In this document: in pieces, positions 9,458 to 16,926 of the stretch
How positions within the stretch are numbered: the stretch's first letter is position 1
How the letters are laid out: every line of letters starts with the position of its first letter
Assembly: GCA_001839685.1 (NCBI GenBank)
Contig: MLAK01000801.1
Span: forward strand, 1 to 21,233
Source of the DNA: Tritrichomonas foetus
Taxonomy: Eukaryota; Parabasalia; Tritrichomonadida; Tritrichomonadidae
Length of the DNA: 21,233 bases
Reading direction: 5' to 3'
Program-made: the position numbers and the translations under genes
Notes under the pieces: model-generated
What the model was told of the DNA's origin: nothing
Seen by the model: only the letters and a program-made list of their open reading frames with translations
Database searches by the model: none

Positions 9458-9946
9458 CAACTTTTCATATTTTTGATTATTTAAAATGTTTTTATCAAAA
9501 TTTGAAAATGTTTTGAGTCACTTTTTTAAGAGAGAGCCAGATAGAGCTGATAAATTTACAGACTTAAGATATACACAATTAATTTCACATTTTAAATAAT
9601 TAGTTTCCAAAGCCTGCGTTTATTAATTCATTTAAAAAATGCATTTTTCTTGATGACAATTATTGCTGTTAGTTGGGAATTCATTACAGCAAGATCTGAA
9701 CAATCGACTTAGTATTTTCTGTCTTGTTTCTTTTCCATTTAAGTTAATCTCTTTTCATATTAACAAAAAGGTAACATAATAAACAGTGAAATGATTTCGT
9801 TAATTTCATTGAAAACTTCGTCATCAAAATGCGAAATTTCTTTCAATTCTCTTTTTTCACTCAATAATTAATAACATCAACGAAAAAGTTGACATTGGAG
9901 TTTTTAAAAAAATCGTTACAATTTAATATTCCATTTCTCAATATTT
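9458..9946. other. Intergenic region upstream of the p28-like gene
   Basis: About 490 AT-rich bases between two tandem plus-strand genes. No gene seen on either strand. It holds two copies of TCGTTA (9797-9802 and 9913-9918), which on the other strand read TAACGA, the core of a known trichomonad Myb site. Next to the start codon lies CCATTTCTCAATATTT, with TCA at 9938-9940, 6 bases before the ATG. This is only a partial match to the initiator because an A, not a pyrimidine, follows. Confidence 0.45.
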
Positions 9947-12025
9947 ATGAATTCGACATTACGTGCTTCTCTAAAAACATCTAAACACACACGTCCAATC
10001 ACTTCATTGCCTAAAGACAAAACATTTAGAAAATCTGCAACTGCAACTTTAACAATGACGAAGCCAATTTCTTCATTCAGTAAAACTCAAACACGACCAA
10101 TGACAAGATCTTCATTAGCTGTAAAAGAGTGGCGTCATAATTTATTTCCAACTTCTTCTCCAGCATCAAAACGAGAAGTTGAACTTCTTGGTGAATGGCT
10201 GAATTCAGTTTTAGCTGAAAATTTAGAAAAATGCGATAATCCTTTAGATATTTGCACAAATGCACAACATTGGTATTCTGTAGCATTTAATGAACTTGTT
10301 CGACAGGTTTCAATTGACTGTGCTGAACGAGGGAGACTTTTTGCAGTCATTTGGAAACGAAACCAAGATTTACTCCAAAAAATGGTTCAAGTCCAACGAG
10401 AAGAAAGACAATATATTTTACAGTGTCATAAAGATCGAATTTCGTTTTTGAAAACCGATTTAGAGTTTTCTAAATCTAGACTTGCAACTGTTTCTTCTGC
10501 TTATGAGGATGAAACAACAAGATGGACGAGCTCACATAATAAAGATGTATCAAAGTTTCAAAATTTACAGAATAAAATCGATGAGCAAGTAAAAAATAGA
10601 AATGAATTAATGAATGAGCTAAATATTTTGAAAGAAAAATTAGGTTTACCAATTCAAAAATCACATGAAATAGATGAGTACAATATTGACGATGATTGCC
10701 AATGTTACTCTCAAAAACAAATTAATTCCTATGTTCAAGAATTTAGATGGAGATTAAGAAATTCCAAAATCAATAGTTTTGATTTCACTGAAAATAATAC
10801 TGACGAAAAGGAAAATATTGAAAGAATTGATAATCGTGAAATTTTAACAGTGTTTGATAAAATTACTTATTTTGCAGATTTTATTCAATCCGACACAATT
10901 AATGTAAGGAGGAAATATGAACAATTTTTTTTATCATTGCCTGCTGATGCTACACCAACAATTCGAACTATTCCTTGGACCATGGCATTAATTTCTTATA
11001 TTTATAGTTATTTTATGACATTTTTATCCAGCCCCACTTACAATAAGAATAATAAATCTTTTCCAGAGATGGTTTATGAGATTCTCCTTAATGTATATGG
11101 AATTCGAGTTCAAACTGAGCAAGTTTTATTGGATTTCTTGTCGACGATCAAACAAAATTTAGATACAGGAATACCAAGACTTTACCAATTTGCCAGATTT
11201 TTTGGAATAGTCAGTCCAATTTCAATCGAATATTTTTATTTTTACATGTATTCAATTAGTATGATGAATAGAGCTCACACTGGACCGTTGTTTCCTGAAG
11301 TTGAAGCAGGTGATACAATGATTAGCGGAATTCCTGCTCCAGCTGCCTGCTCTGCCTCTCAAAAGATACTTGAAAAATTTACAACTGGGCGATCTTTGAA
11401 ATTTTACACAGAAAGACTGAATAAAATAGCTAGCGATGGGTTTATGAGATTTGGAGGGAAAAATTTGGCGGAGCTTGATAATGTTTTAAATTACATTTTA
11501 ACTGCTTTTATTGAAGAATATGAAAAAATTATTGATTCATTAAAAGAAAAAGTTGCAAAATTCCCTGACCAACAAATAAAGACTTTTTCTACATTTTTCA
11601 CCTTAATTACAGGTTTGAAAATAAAACTCCCACCACACACCAATATGCAGAAATTATATCATAATGCATTGAAAAAATCATCTGAAGATTTCATTGATTG
11701 TCAAGAATTCATGAAAATTATTGTTGATAATAAACTTTGTTTACCAATGGAATTCGATTCGTCTGATTTTTTAAATGAACAAAATCCAGACGATGTTATC
11801 AAGTTTCTTCAAATTGATTTTCAAGATAATTTACAAAATTATGAAGAATTATTAAATTTCCTTGAAAAAGCAGGCGATGAAATTTTATTAAAGCAAATTA
11901 AATCTTCTCGTGCAAAATTTGACCAAGCTTTAACAAGCCGAAATTTAGGAAGAACTTTTCAGGCAATTCACCGCGAGTTTTATGAAAAGATTTATACAAC
12001 CAAGTTCTTCCACAAATATATTTGA
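9947..12025 (+). CDS. Coiled-coil protein with axonemal dynein light chain (p28)-like segment
   Basis: A 692-residue protein. The first 60 residues are basic and Ser/Thr-rich, ending in KTQTRPMTRSS. Residues about 106-160 match the heart of the axonemal dynein light chain (p28) family: WYSVAFNELVRQVSIDCAERG and what follows, where p28 has FDELIRQVxINCAERGLLL. A coiled coil follows (about 135-235), then a long helical region without recognisable domains. It is much longer than p28 itself (about 250 residues). A larger relative such as AXDND1, which also carries this domain, is a better length match. The likely site is the flagellar axoneme, as an inner-arm dynein-associated or structural component; this is inferred. 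It is convergent with the Myb gene. The stop TGA is followed about 8 bases on by a TAAA. Confidence 0.75.
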   Translation: MNSTLRASLKTSKHTRPITSLPKDKTFRKSATATLTMTKPISSFSKTQTRPMTRSSLAVKEWRHNLFPTSSPASKREVELLGEWLNSVLAENLEKCDNPLDICTNAQHWYSVAFNELVRQVSIDCAERGRLFAVIWKRNQDLLQKMVQVQREERQYILQCHKDRISFLKTDLEFSKSRLATVSSAYEDETTRWTSSHNKDVSKFQNLQNKIDEQVKNRNELMNELNILKEKLGLPIQKSHEIDEYNIDDDCQCYSQKQINSYVQEFRWRLRNSKINSFDFTENNTDEKENIERIDNREILTVFDKITYFADFIQSDTINVRRKYEQFFLSLPADATPTIRTIPWTMALISYIYSYFMTFLSSPTYNKNNKSFPEMVYEILLNVYGIRVQTEQVLLDFLSTIKQNLDTGIPRLYQFARFFGIVSPISIEYFYFYMYSISMMNRAHTGPLFPEVEAGDTMISGIPAPAACSASQKILEKFTTGRSLKFYTERLNKIASDGFMRFGGKNLAELDNVLNYILTAFIEEYEKIIDSLKEKVAKFPDQQIKTFSTFFTLITGLKIKLPPHTNMQKLYHNALKKSSEDFIDCQEFMKIIVDNKLCLPMEFDSSDFLNEQNPDDVIKFLQIDFQDNLQNYEELLNFLEKAGDEILLKQIKSSRAKFDQALTSRNLGRTFQAIHREFYEKIYTTKFFHKYI

Positions 12026-12273
12026 TAATTATCGTAAATTAATGTCAAAGATATTAAATATTATGTAAGTATATGATTTGATTCATTTATGCTTATGTAT
12101 TTTTATCGAGAATGAATGTGTCTTTAGTGATCAATTCGAAAAATATAATTAAAAATAAGATCATTTAAAGTCGTGTATTAAAAAATTACTATCAAACATC
12201 TTTTTTTACTATCATATTTTCTATTTATTCTTTAAAAGCGAAAGAAGTAATAACAGGGAAATAGGATGGATTT
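12026..12273. other. Convergent 3' spacer
   Basis: 248 bases between the stop codons of the p28-like gene and the Myb gene. It is AT-rich and presumably carries the 3' ends of both transcripts. TTATCGT at 12029-12035 resembles a Myb-core site, but its place behind the stop makes chance likely. Confidence 0.4.
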
Positions 12274-13011
12274 TCATTTTTGTTCAGTTTGATTGTTTTG
12301 ATCTTGTTCAGTTTGTTGTTGGTTGTCCATTTTCTGCAAGAGATTATCAAAGGCTTGAAGATGCGGATTGATTGGCTCCACTGGTTTTTGTTCACAAGCA
12401 TTTTGTTCACACGAATTTTGTTCACATGAATTTTGTTCACATGAATTTTGTTCACATGAATTTTGTTCATCTTTTTGTAATTCATTATTTAATGAATTTG
12501 AATTTTCAGAATTTTGGAGAGAAAATGTTGCTTGCATTAATGATATTGCTTGTGCTATTGTTGCATTGGTTTGATTCTGTGTGTTTTCTGGATTATTTGG
12601 CAGACTTTCAAACAACATGGATTTCCTTTTCATTTGATTAGTCAATGTTGCCCATCTGTTCTTGATGTTAATGTCTGTTCTATCTTTGAAAAATTTGGCT
12701 ATTTTTGACCATTGCTTTCCAAGTTCGGCGTATTTTTTGAAGAGTAATTCATCTTCTTCTTTCGTGAATGGCTCGTTGTTGACAGCTGGGCACAAATAGT
12801 TTTTCCATCGTTCACGACATTGGCGAGCTGTGCGATTATTTAATTGAGATGCGATCGTCTGCCAATTTTTTGGCCCATATACGGAAATTAATTGTCTTAA
12901 ATATTGATCTTCTTGTGCTGAGAATTTATGACGAACAAGTTTGGCTTTATTAGCTTCGATTGTCATTGTTATTTGGGGCTCCTCTTGAGGGGGGAGAACA
13001 GGAACTTGCAT
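12274..13011 (-). CDS. R2R3 Myb-like transcription factor with a Cys pentapeptide repeat
   Basis: A 245-residue protein. Two Myb repeats lie at about 25-75 and 78-126. The regularly spaced aromatic residues are F30/W50/W69 in the first and F82/W101/W120 in the second, with the recognition-helix sequences NNRTARQCRERWKNYL and DRTDINIKNRWATL. This is the standard small Myb layout of trichomonads, which recognise TAACGATA/TATCGT-type sites. The C-terminal half is Gln/Asn-rich and holds five pentapeptides (EQNSC four times, EQNAC once) at residues 182-206, encoded by a 15-bp tandem repeat. The ATG at 13011 is 30 bases below a perfect TCATTCT initiator. A second ATG (MTIEANK) would give a slightly shorter form. 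The promoter carries Myb-core sites, so it may regulate itself. Confidence 0.92.
   Translation of the reverse strand: MQVPVLPPQEEPQITMTIEANKAKLVRHKFSAQEDQYLRQLISVYGPKNWQTIASQLNNRTARQCRERWKNYLCPAVNNEPFTKEEDELLFKKYAELGKQWSKIAKFFKDRTDINIKNRWATLTNQMKRKSMLFESLPNNPENTQNQTNATIAQAISLMQATFSLQNSENSNSLNNELQKDEQNSCEQNSCEQNSCEQNSCEQNACEQKPVEPINPHLQAFDNLLQKMDNQQQTEQDQNNQTEQK
12391..12465 (-). repeat. 15-bp tandem repeat, five copies, inside the Myb gene
   Basis: The plus-strand unit is TTCACATGAATTTTG. Copies begin at 12391, 12406, 12421, 12436 and 12451. The last three are identical, and the first two differ by one to two bases. Because 15 is a multiple of 3, each copy adds five residues (EQNSC) without shifting frame, so copy number could vary freely between strains. 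Confidence 0.95.
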
Positions 13012-13036
13012 GAAAAATTTCCGGCGCCTTTTTTTC

Positions 13037-13043
13037 AGAATGA
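13037..13043 (-). promoter_or_regulatory. Inr element of the Myb gene
   Basis: The minus strand reads TCATTCT, a full match to the trichomonad initiator TCA+1-Py-(T/A). The start point would be at 13041, giving a 30-base leader before the ATG at 13011. This is the best initiator match in the window. Confidence 0.55.
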
Positions 13044-13062
13044 AACGATAAAATTATCGTTT
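13043..13062. promoter_or_regulatory. Palindromic Myb-recognition-like site at the Myb promoter
   Basis: AAACGATAA and TTATCGTTT form 9-base inverted arms around a 2-base centre. Each arm contains ACGATA/TATCGT, the core of the Myb recognition elements described in Trichomonas (MRE-1 TAACGATA and MRE-2f TATCGT). It lies immediately upstream of the predicted start point at 13041. A further exact TAACGATA is at 13134-13141, and AACCG/CCGTTT-type half sites occur at about 13079-13086. Binding by this Myb or a related one is inferred. Confidence 0.5.
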
Positions 13063-13443
13063 AATTTTTCGAAATAATAACCGTTTTTATTTACCGTGAT
13101 ATTTGACTATTAACCGGACTGATAACTGATAATTAACGATACGACAAAATTTGCGTTCACTCAACAACTTTTTAACATTATTTGATTCATTTAAACTCAA
13201 TAGTTTTATAAAATTGTTTCGCAACTTCATTTATAGTGTTCTGAGGGGATGTTTTGGTATCGGAAATTGAATACTTTCAAAAATTGAATTGATTTAACAG
13301 AAACTTTATTTATATATAGCCAATTAATGATACAAAAATATTCTCTGAAATTATGTTATTGCATGAATGTTTTTTTTCCCAACTTGACATTCATATTTTA
13401 CAACAGAATAATGAAAATTAAGATTGATAGATAAAACACATGT

Positions 13444-16400
13444 TTAGTAAACAGAAAGAATATGAGTAAAGTGATAATCACATTTTTCGTTTTTGAATGT
13501 TATTCCAAAGTGACCAATATCATATACACCTGGCTCACATACAAACAAAAAAAATTTCGCATTAACTTCTTCACCTGGTTTCAAAGGTTTCATTTTTTCA
13601 GAAATTTTTGAAACCCAGAAAAATTGACCAGACGGATTTCCTTTTGGGGTTACAATAAAGGGAGGTGTTTCTCTATTGCCTACATTTTTCAAAAGAAGTA
13701 AAACTTCTATTGTGTCTTGATCATTGCTTTTTATTATTGAAGGTGCTTGCAATGCTCCTCTGAATTTGTAACAATTTTTCGAATCATTTTTATTCTCACT
13801 AGTATTCACTATTGTTGATGAACTTGATGGCTCATTTGATATATTAAATTGTGCACGAAGCTCATTTTTTGTATCAACTTCAATGAATCCTTTTTCTTCA
13901 CGATTTAAAAATTGTTCTCTCCATGTTTTGTTTTTATTATTTGAAGATTCATCATTGCCATAAATTTCTACTTCTCTTACGCAAGATAAAGCAGAATTAG
14001 GGGGAATTACTTCTTCATCTTGCTCAGCAAAAGTTCGACAACCAAGAAGCGTCACACTTTTGATGATTGCTTCATTTTCTGCTGTCGTTCCATTAATGTA
14101 AATCAATTTCTTACTATTAGAAAGTGGATGATTTAAAACTTTGCTGACAAATTGTTCTTTGCTCACAACAGTTATTGTTCTTTTATCAGGAAAGATTCTC
14201 CATCGAAGTGGTTGATTTGCAAGAAAAGTAAAAATCATTTTCAAATTAAATTGACCAGGCACTCGACCACGAATGAAACATGGGACATCAACTGATTCAC
14301 CTGGTTGCAATTTCGTCGAAAGAAGCGAAACTGAAACAGCTCCACCAGACATCCTCCAATCTCGAACGTTTTGAAATGCAATTGAATATGGCGCATCATG
14401 AACAAAGACAACATTTGGCATTTCAGCTGATCCAAAGTTCTTTAAACGACATGTAAAAGATGCACATTCACCTACACTCATAACTTCAGGAAAATTAATT
14501 AAGGTTGCTTCAAGAGAAGGTTGGTTATCTAAAGCTACAAATTTAAAAGGAGATAGTTTTAAAGTATCTTCAAGAATGGCCCAATAAATAAACCGAATTC
14601 CAGTAATTGAAAATGGTCCAGTTTTATTTGTTATAAAATTAATTGGAATTGTAAGTTCGTTTGATTTTATAATTAATTCATTTTTCTCACATGAAGAAGT
14701 CACCATTTTATCAGAATCAACAAGAGATAAATCAGATAGATTTATATCAGCTGATCTCATATTCGTTAATGGAATAATGATCGCTGATTTTTCACCACAA
14801 ACAATAGGAACCTTGAAATCATCACCTTGACGTGATTTCCTCCACATAGATAAATTATCACGTACAACTTTAAACTTTTTACGATGATGTTGAAGTAGAT
14901 GTTCAAATTCAGCTTGATTGTAATTTTTAATAGTGAATCCACCATATTCAGCAAATTTCACTCGATCATTGTCAATCAAAACCAATGGTAAATTTTCTAA
15001 AGTTAATCTTCCAATATTCAAACAATTGAAATAAGCATGTAAAACAGAAAAAATCTTTCTATCTGGGACTAATTCACTTTTTGGTGCTGCTAATAGAATA
15101 ATGTTTAATTGTAAAGCACTTTTATATTGTCTTGTTATAGCTAATGTCTTTGAAAGTTGCCAAAGTGCATAATTTCCAAGACTTTGCCAACTTTTTGGGA
15201 GAGGCAAATAAACATTATTAGATACTCGCCCACAAGCAAAAGTTGCTGAAGAAGTCTTGAAAGATTTCGATAAAATTGCTTGAAGAAAGGCATAACAGCG
15301 AAGCATATGACCTTTCATTGCACATCTTCCATATGTTTTGGCAGCCATCAATAAATTCATTGCAACTTTTCGTTTTTGATCTGATCGATAATATAAAACA
15401 GCTATTTGGTCATACCATACACCACAGACAATTTCAAGGAGTTGTTGAATCGCCGGTTGATTAGTAATAGTCAACCTAACAAGTCTATTAAATATAATTT
15501 TAAAGTCACATACACGAAAATTAACATTTTCTATGAAGCTGAATAAAAGAACACCGTGTAAAATTCGAACTTTGAATGGCATTGGATTATTTTGATTAAT
15601 TTCAATTAATTTATTTAAAGCACCATAAAACTCATTTATTTCTTCAGTAGGTGAAATTTTCATGAGTTTACTTATTGTTTTCATAAAATTGACAAAATAG
15701 AAATTATTTATTATACAATTCTGCTTATCATCTAATTTGGCTAAATATTCAAGTGTCTCTGAAAAATTCTGCATTGAGAAGCATTGAACTGCGTATGTTA
15801 GCATATTCATTGGCGATGGATTTCTCGAAAACGGCCGTTTTTTAGCATTTGCTTTTTCAATAATTTTTCGAAGTTCTTCATGTGGTGTAATAAAATGCTC
15901 TTTATATAATTGTTGAACAAAATGGGAAAAATCATCTTCAAAATTTTCTTCTGAAAAAACAGCAACGGATTGAAAAGACTCACTTATTGAGTTAGGATAT
16001 TTAACTTCTGGTTCATCGTGCCTCTTTACTAGCACAAGAGCAAGTCTAGCATTACTTTGATAAAATTTTCTATTGTCTGCTGAATCAGGATAATTTAATA
16101 TATTCGGGATATGATCCCTTGAAAAAACAGTGTGCTTTAGTTGCCCAACTTCAGCTATTTTTGATGTGGGATATACAAACAAAAAGCAAAATGGCAAATC
16201 GAGAAGCATCCCCCTTGAAAATTTAATCGCATCAAATGCATATCCTTGAAGCCAGCGAAACCATGGAGTATACTTGATAAAGTTGTCGAGAGGAAAAGTA
16301 GAACTCATTAAATAATTCGGAAAGGCTTCATGAAAGCCTTCTGGATAAGTTACGGAAAATGATTTGAAAAAATCAGGATTTAAAAAAATACTTCCAAACT

Positions 16401-16620
16401 TTTTAAATGCTTTCTTGACTGTTCGACTGATATCAGCTGGAGTTTGCTCGCGAAACTCATTCAAAGGCGAAGATCGGAATTTTTCATTTCCATTATCGAT
16501 TATTAATTTTTTTAATGAAATTCCGTGTGTATTTGAAAGATAGCTCTCGATTTCGGGGTCGTTGTCGTATATCAGAATTGGCGAAATTCGGCGTTTGATT
16601 AAATCTTCGATTGATTCCAT
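13444..16620 (-). CDS. TRAPPC8: TRAPPIII subunit TRAPPC8 (Trs85) homologue
   Basis: A 1058-residue protein. The N-terminal third matches the TRAPPC8/Trs85 domain: RISPILIYDNDPEIESYL near 11-28 (family: ITPVVxVLxxP), and a longin-like stretch with LPFCFLFVYPTSKIAEVGQL at 142-161. The block from about 230 resembles the family's FIQEFTxRGLLPHIE. A TPR-like helical region follows, with AAKTYGRCAMKGHMLRCY matching the family's AGHRFSKAGQKKHALRCY. The C-terminal half is beta-rich, with Ig-like domains of the TRAPP type (INFPEVMSVGECASFTCRL; VPCFIRGRVPGQFNLKMIF). TRAPPC8 defines TRAPPIII, the exchange factor for Rab1/Ypt1 acting at ER-Golgi transport and autophagy. TTCATC lies about 10 bases before the ATG. 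It is head to head with the DZIP1-like gene. Confidence 0.85.
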   Translation of the reverse strand: MESIEDLIKRRISPILIYDNDPEIESYLSNTHGISLKKLIIDNGNEKFRSSPLNEFREQTPADISRTVKKAFKKFGSIFLNPDFFKSFSVTYPEGFHEAFPNYLMSSTFPLDNFIKYTPWFRWLQGYAFDAIKFSRGMLLDLPFCFLFVYPTSKIAEVGQLKHTVFSRDHIPNILNYPDSADNRKFYQSNARLALVLVKRHDEPEVKYPNSISESFQSVAVFSEENFEDDFSHFVQQLYKEHFITPHEELRKIIEKANAKKRPFSRNPSPMNMLTYAVQCFSMQNFSETLEYLAKLDDKQNCIINNFYFVNFMKTISKLMKISPTEEINEFYGALNKLIEINQNNPMPFKVRILHGVLLFSFIENVNFRVCDFKIIFNRLVRLTITNQPAIQQLLEIVCGVWYDQIAVLYYRSDQKRKVAMNLLMAAKTYGRCAMKGHMLRCYAFLQAILSKSFKTSSATFACGRVSNNVYLPLPKSWQSLGNYALWQLSKTLAITRQYKSALQLNIILLAAPKSELVPDRKIFSVLHAYFNCLNIGRLTLENLPLVLIDNDRVKFAEYGGFTIKNYNQAEFEHLLQHHRKKFKVVRDNLSMWRKSRQGDDFKVPIVCGEKSAIIIPLTNMRSADINLSDLSLVDSDKMVTSSCEKNELIIKSNELTIPINFITNKTGPFSITGIRFIYWAILEDTLKLSPFKFVALDNQPSLEATLINFPEVMSVGECASFTCRLKNFGSAEMPNVVFVHDAPYSIAFQNVRDWRMSGGAVSVSLLSTKLQPGESVDVPCFIRGRVPGQFNLKMIFTFLANQPLRWRIFPDKRTITVVSKEQFVSKVLNHPLSNSKKLIYINGTTAENEAIIKSVTLLGCRTFAEQDEEVIPPNSALSCVREVEIYGNDESSNNKNKTWREQFLNREEKGFIEVDTKNELRAQFNISNEPSSSSTIVNTSENKNDSKNCYKFRGALQAPSIIKSNDQDTIEVLLLLKNVGNRETPPFIVTPKGNPSGQFFWVSKISEKMKPLKPGEEVNAKFFLFVCEPGVYDIGHFGITFKNEKCDYHFTHILSVY

Positions 16621-16926
16621 TTGTTTGAGATGAATTTGAATTACTTCATTTTCTATTCAATTCGATAATGAAGGTTAATTTTTTGTGAAAGAAGGTTAAA
16701 ACAAACACAATGAAAATGATAATCATTTCATTAAATTTGTTTTTGCTTATTTTCTTTCCAAATACTCATTTAAATATATATATAAGAAATATTTATATAC
16801 ACTAGATTCTCATATATCTATTAAATAATTTTATTTTCTAATTAATTTAGTATGTTCCAAGATAAATTGAAGATAAAATATTCCAAATTAATTATAGGGT
16901 AAAAATGAATGTACGTTAAGTGAAAA
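16621..16926. promoter_or_regulatory. Bidirectional intergenic region, TRAPPC8 / DZIP1-like
   Basis: 306 bases between head-to-head genes. GAAGGTTAA occurs twice, at 16670-16678 and 16691-16699, in the same orientation and 21 bases apart, about two helical turns. TCATA at 16810-16814 could start a transcript toward the plus-strand gene, though 115 bases from its ATG. Two overlapping 4-codon frames begin at 16905 and 16909, just before the DZIP1-like start. GTACGT at 16911-16916 looks like a splice donor but has no partner acceptor. Confidence 0.45.
16670..16699. repeat. GAAGGTTAA direct repeat pair
   Basis: Two exact 9-base copies, at 16670-16678 and 16691-16699, lie 50-79 bases upstream of the TRAPPC8 ATG. 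Read toward TRAPPC8 they are TTAACCTTC. The helical spacing and the position suggest paired protein sites; no known factor is assigned. Confidence 0.4.

Larger units (their letters stand above)
13012..13443. other. Intergenic region between the Myb and TRAPPC8 genes
   Basis: 432 bases. The first 130 or so contain the Myb gene's promoter signals (initiator, palindrome, TAACGATA). The rest is featureless AT-rich sequence and the 3' flank of the TRAPPC8 gene, whose stop TAA lies in TAAA. No gene seen. Confidence 0.5.

Noticed and set aside
12225..12641. Open frames with VNKIHVNKIH- or CSHEF-type repeats in and around the Myb gene
   Set aside because: They are other-frame readings of the 15-bp repeat inside the Myb gene. 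A repeat unit divisible by three without stops stays open in all frames.
16911..16916. GTACGT as a trichomonad-type splice donor before the DZIP1-like gene
   Set aside because: No ACTAACACACAG-like acceptor was found downstream, and the open frame from 16927 already begins with the expected DZIP1 N-terminus.
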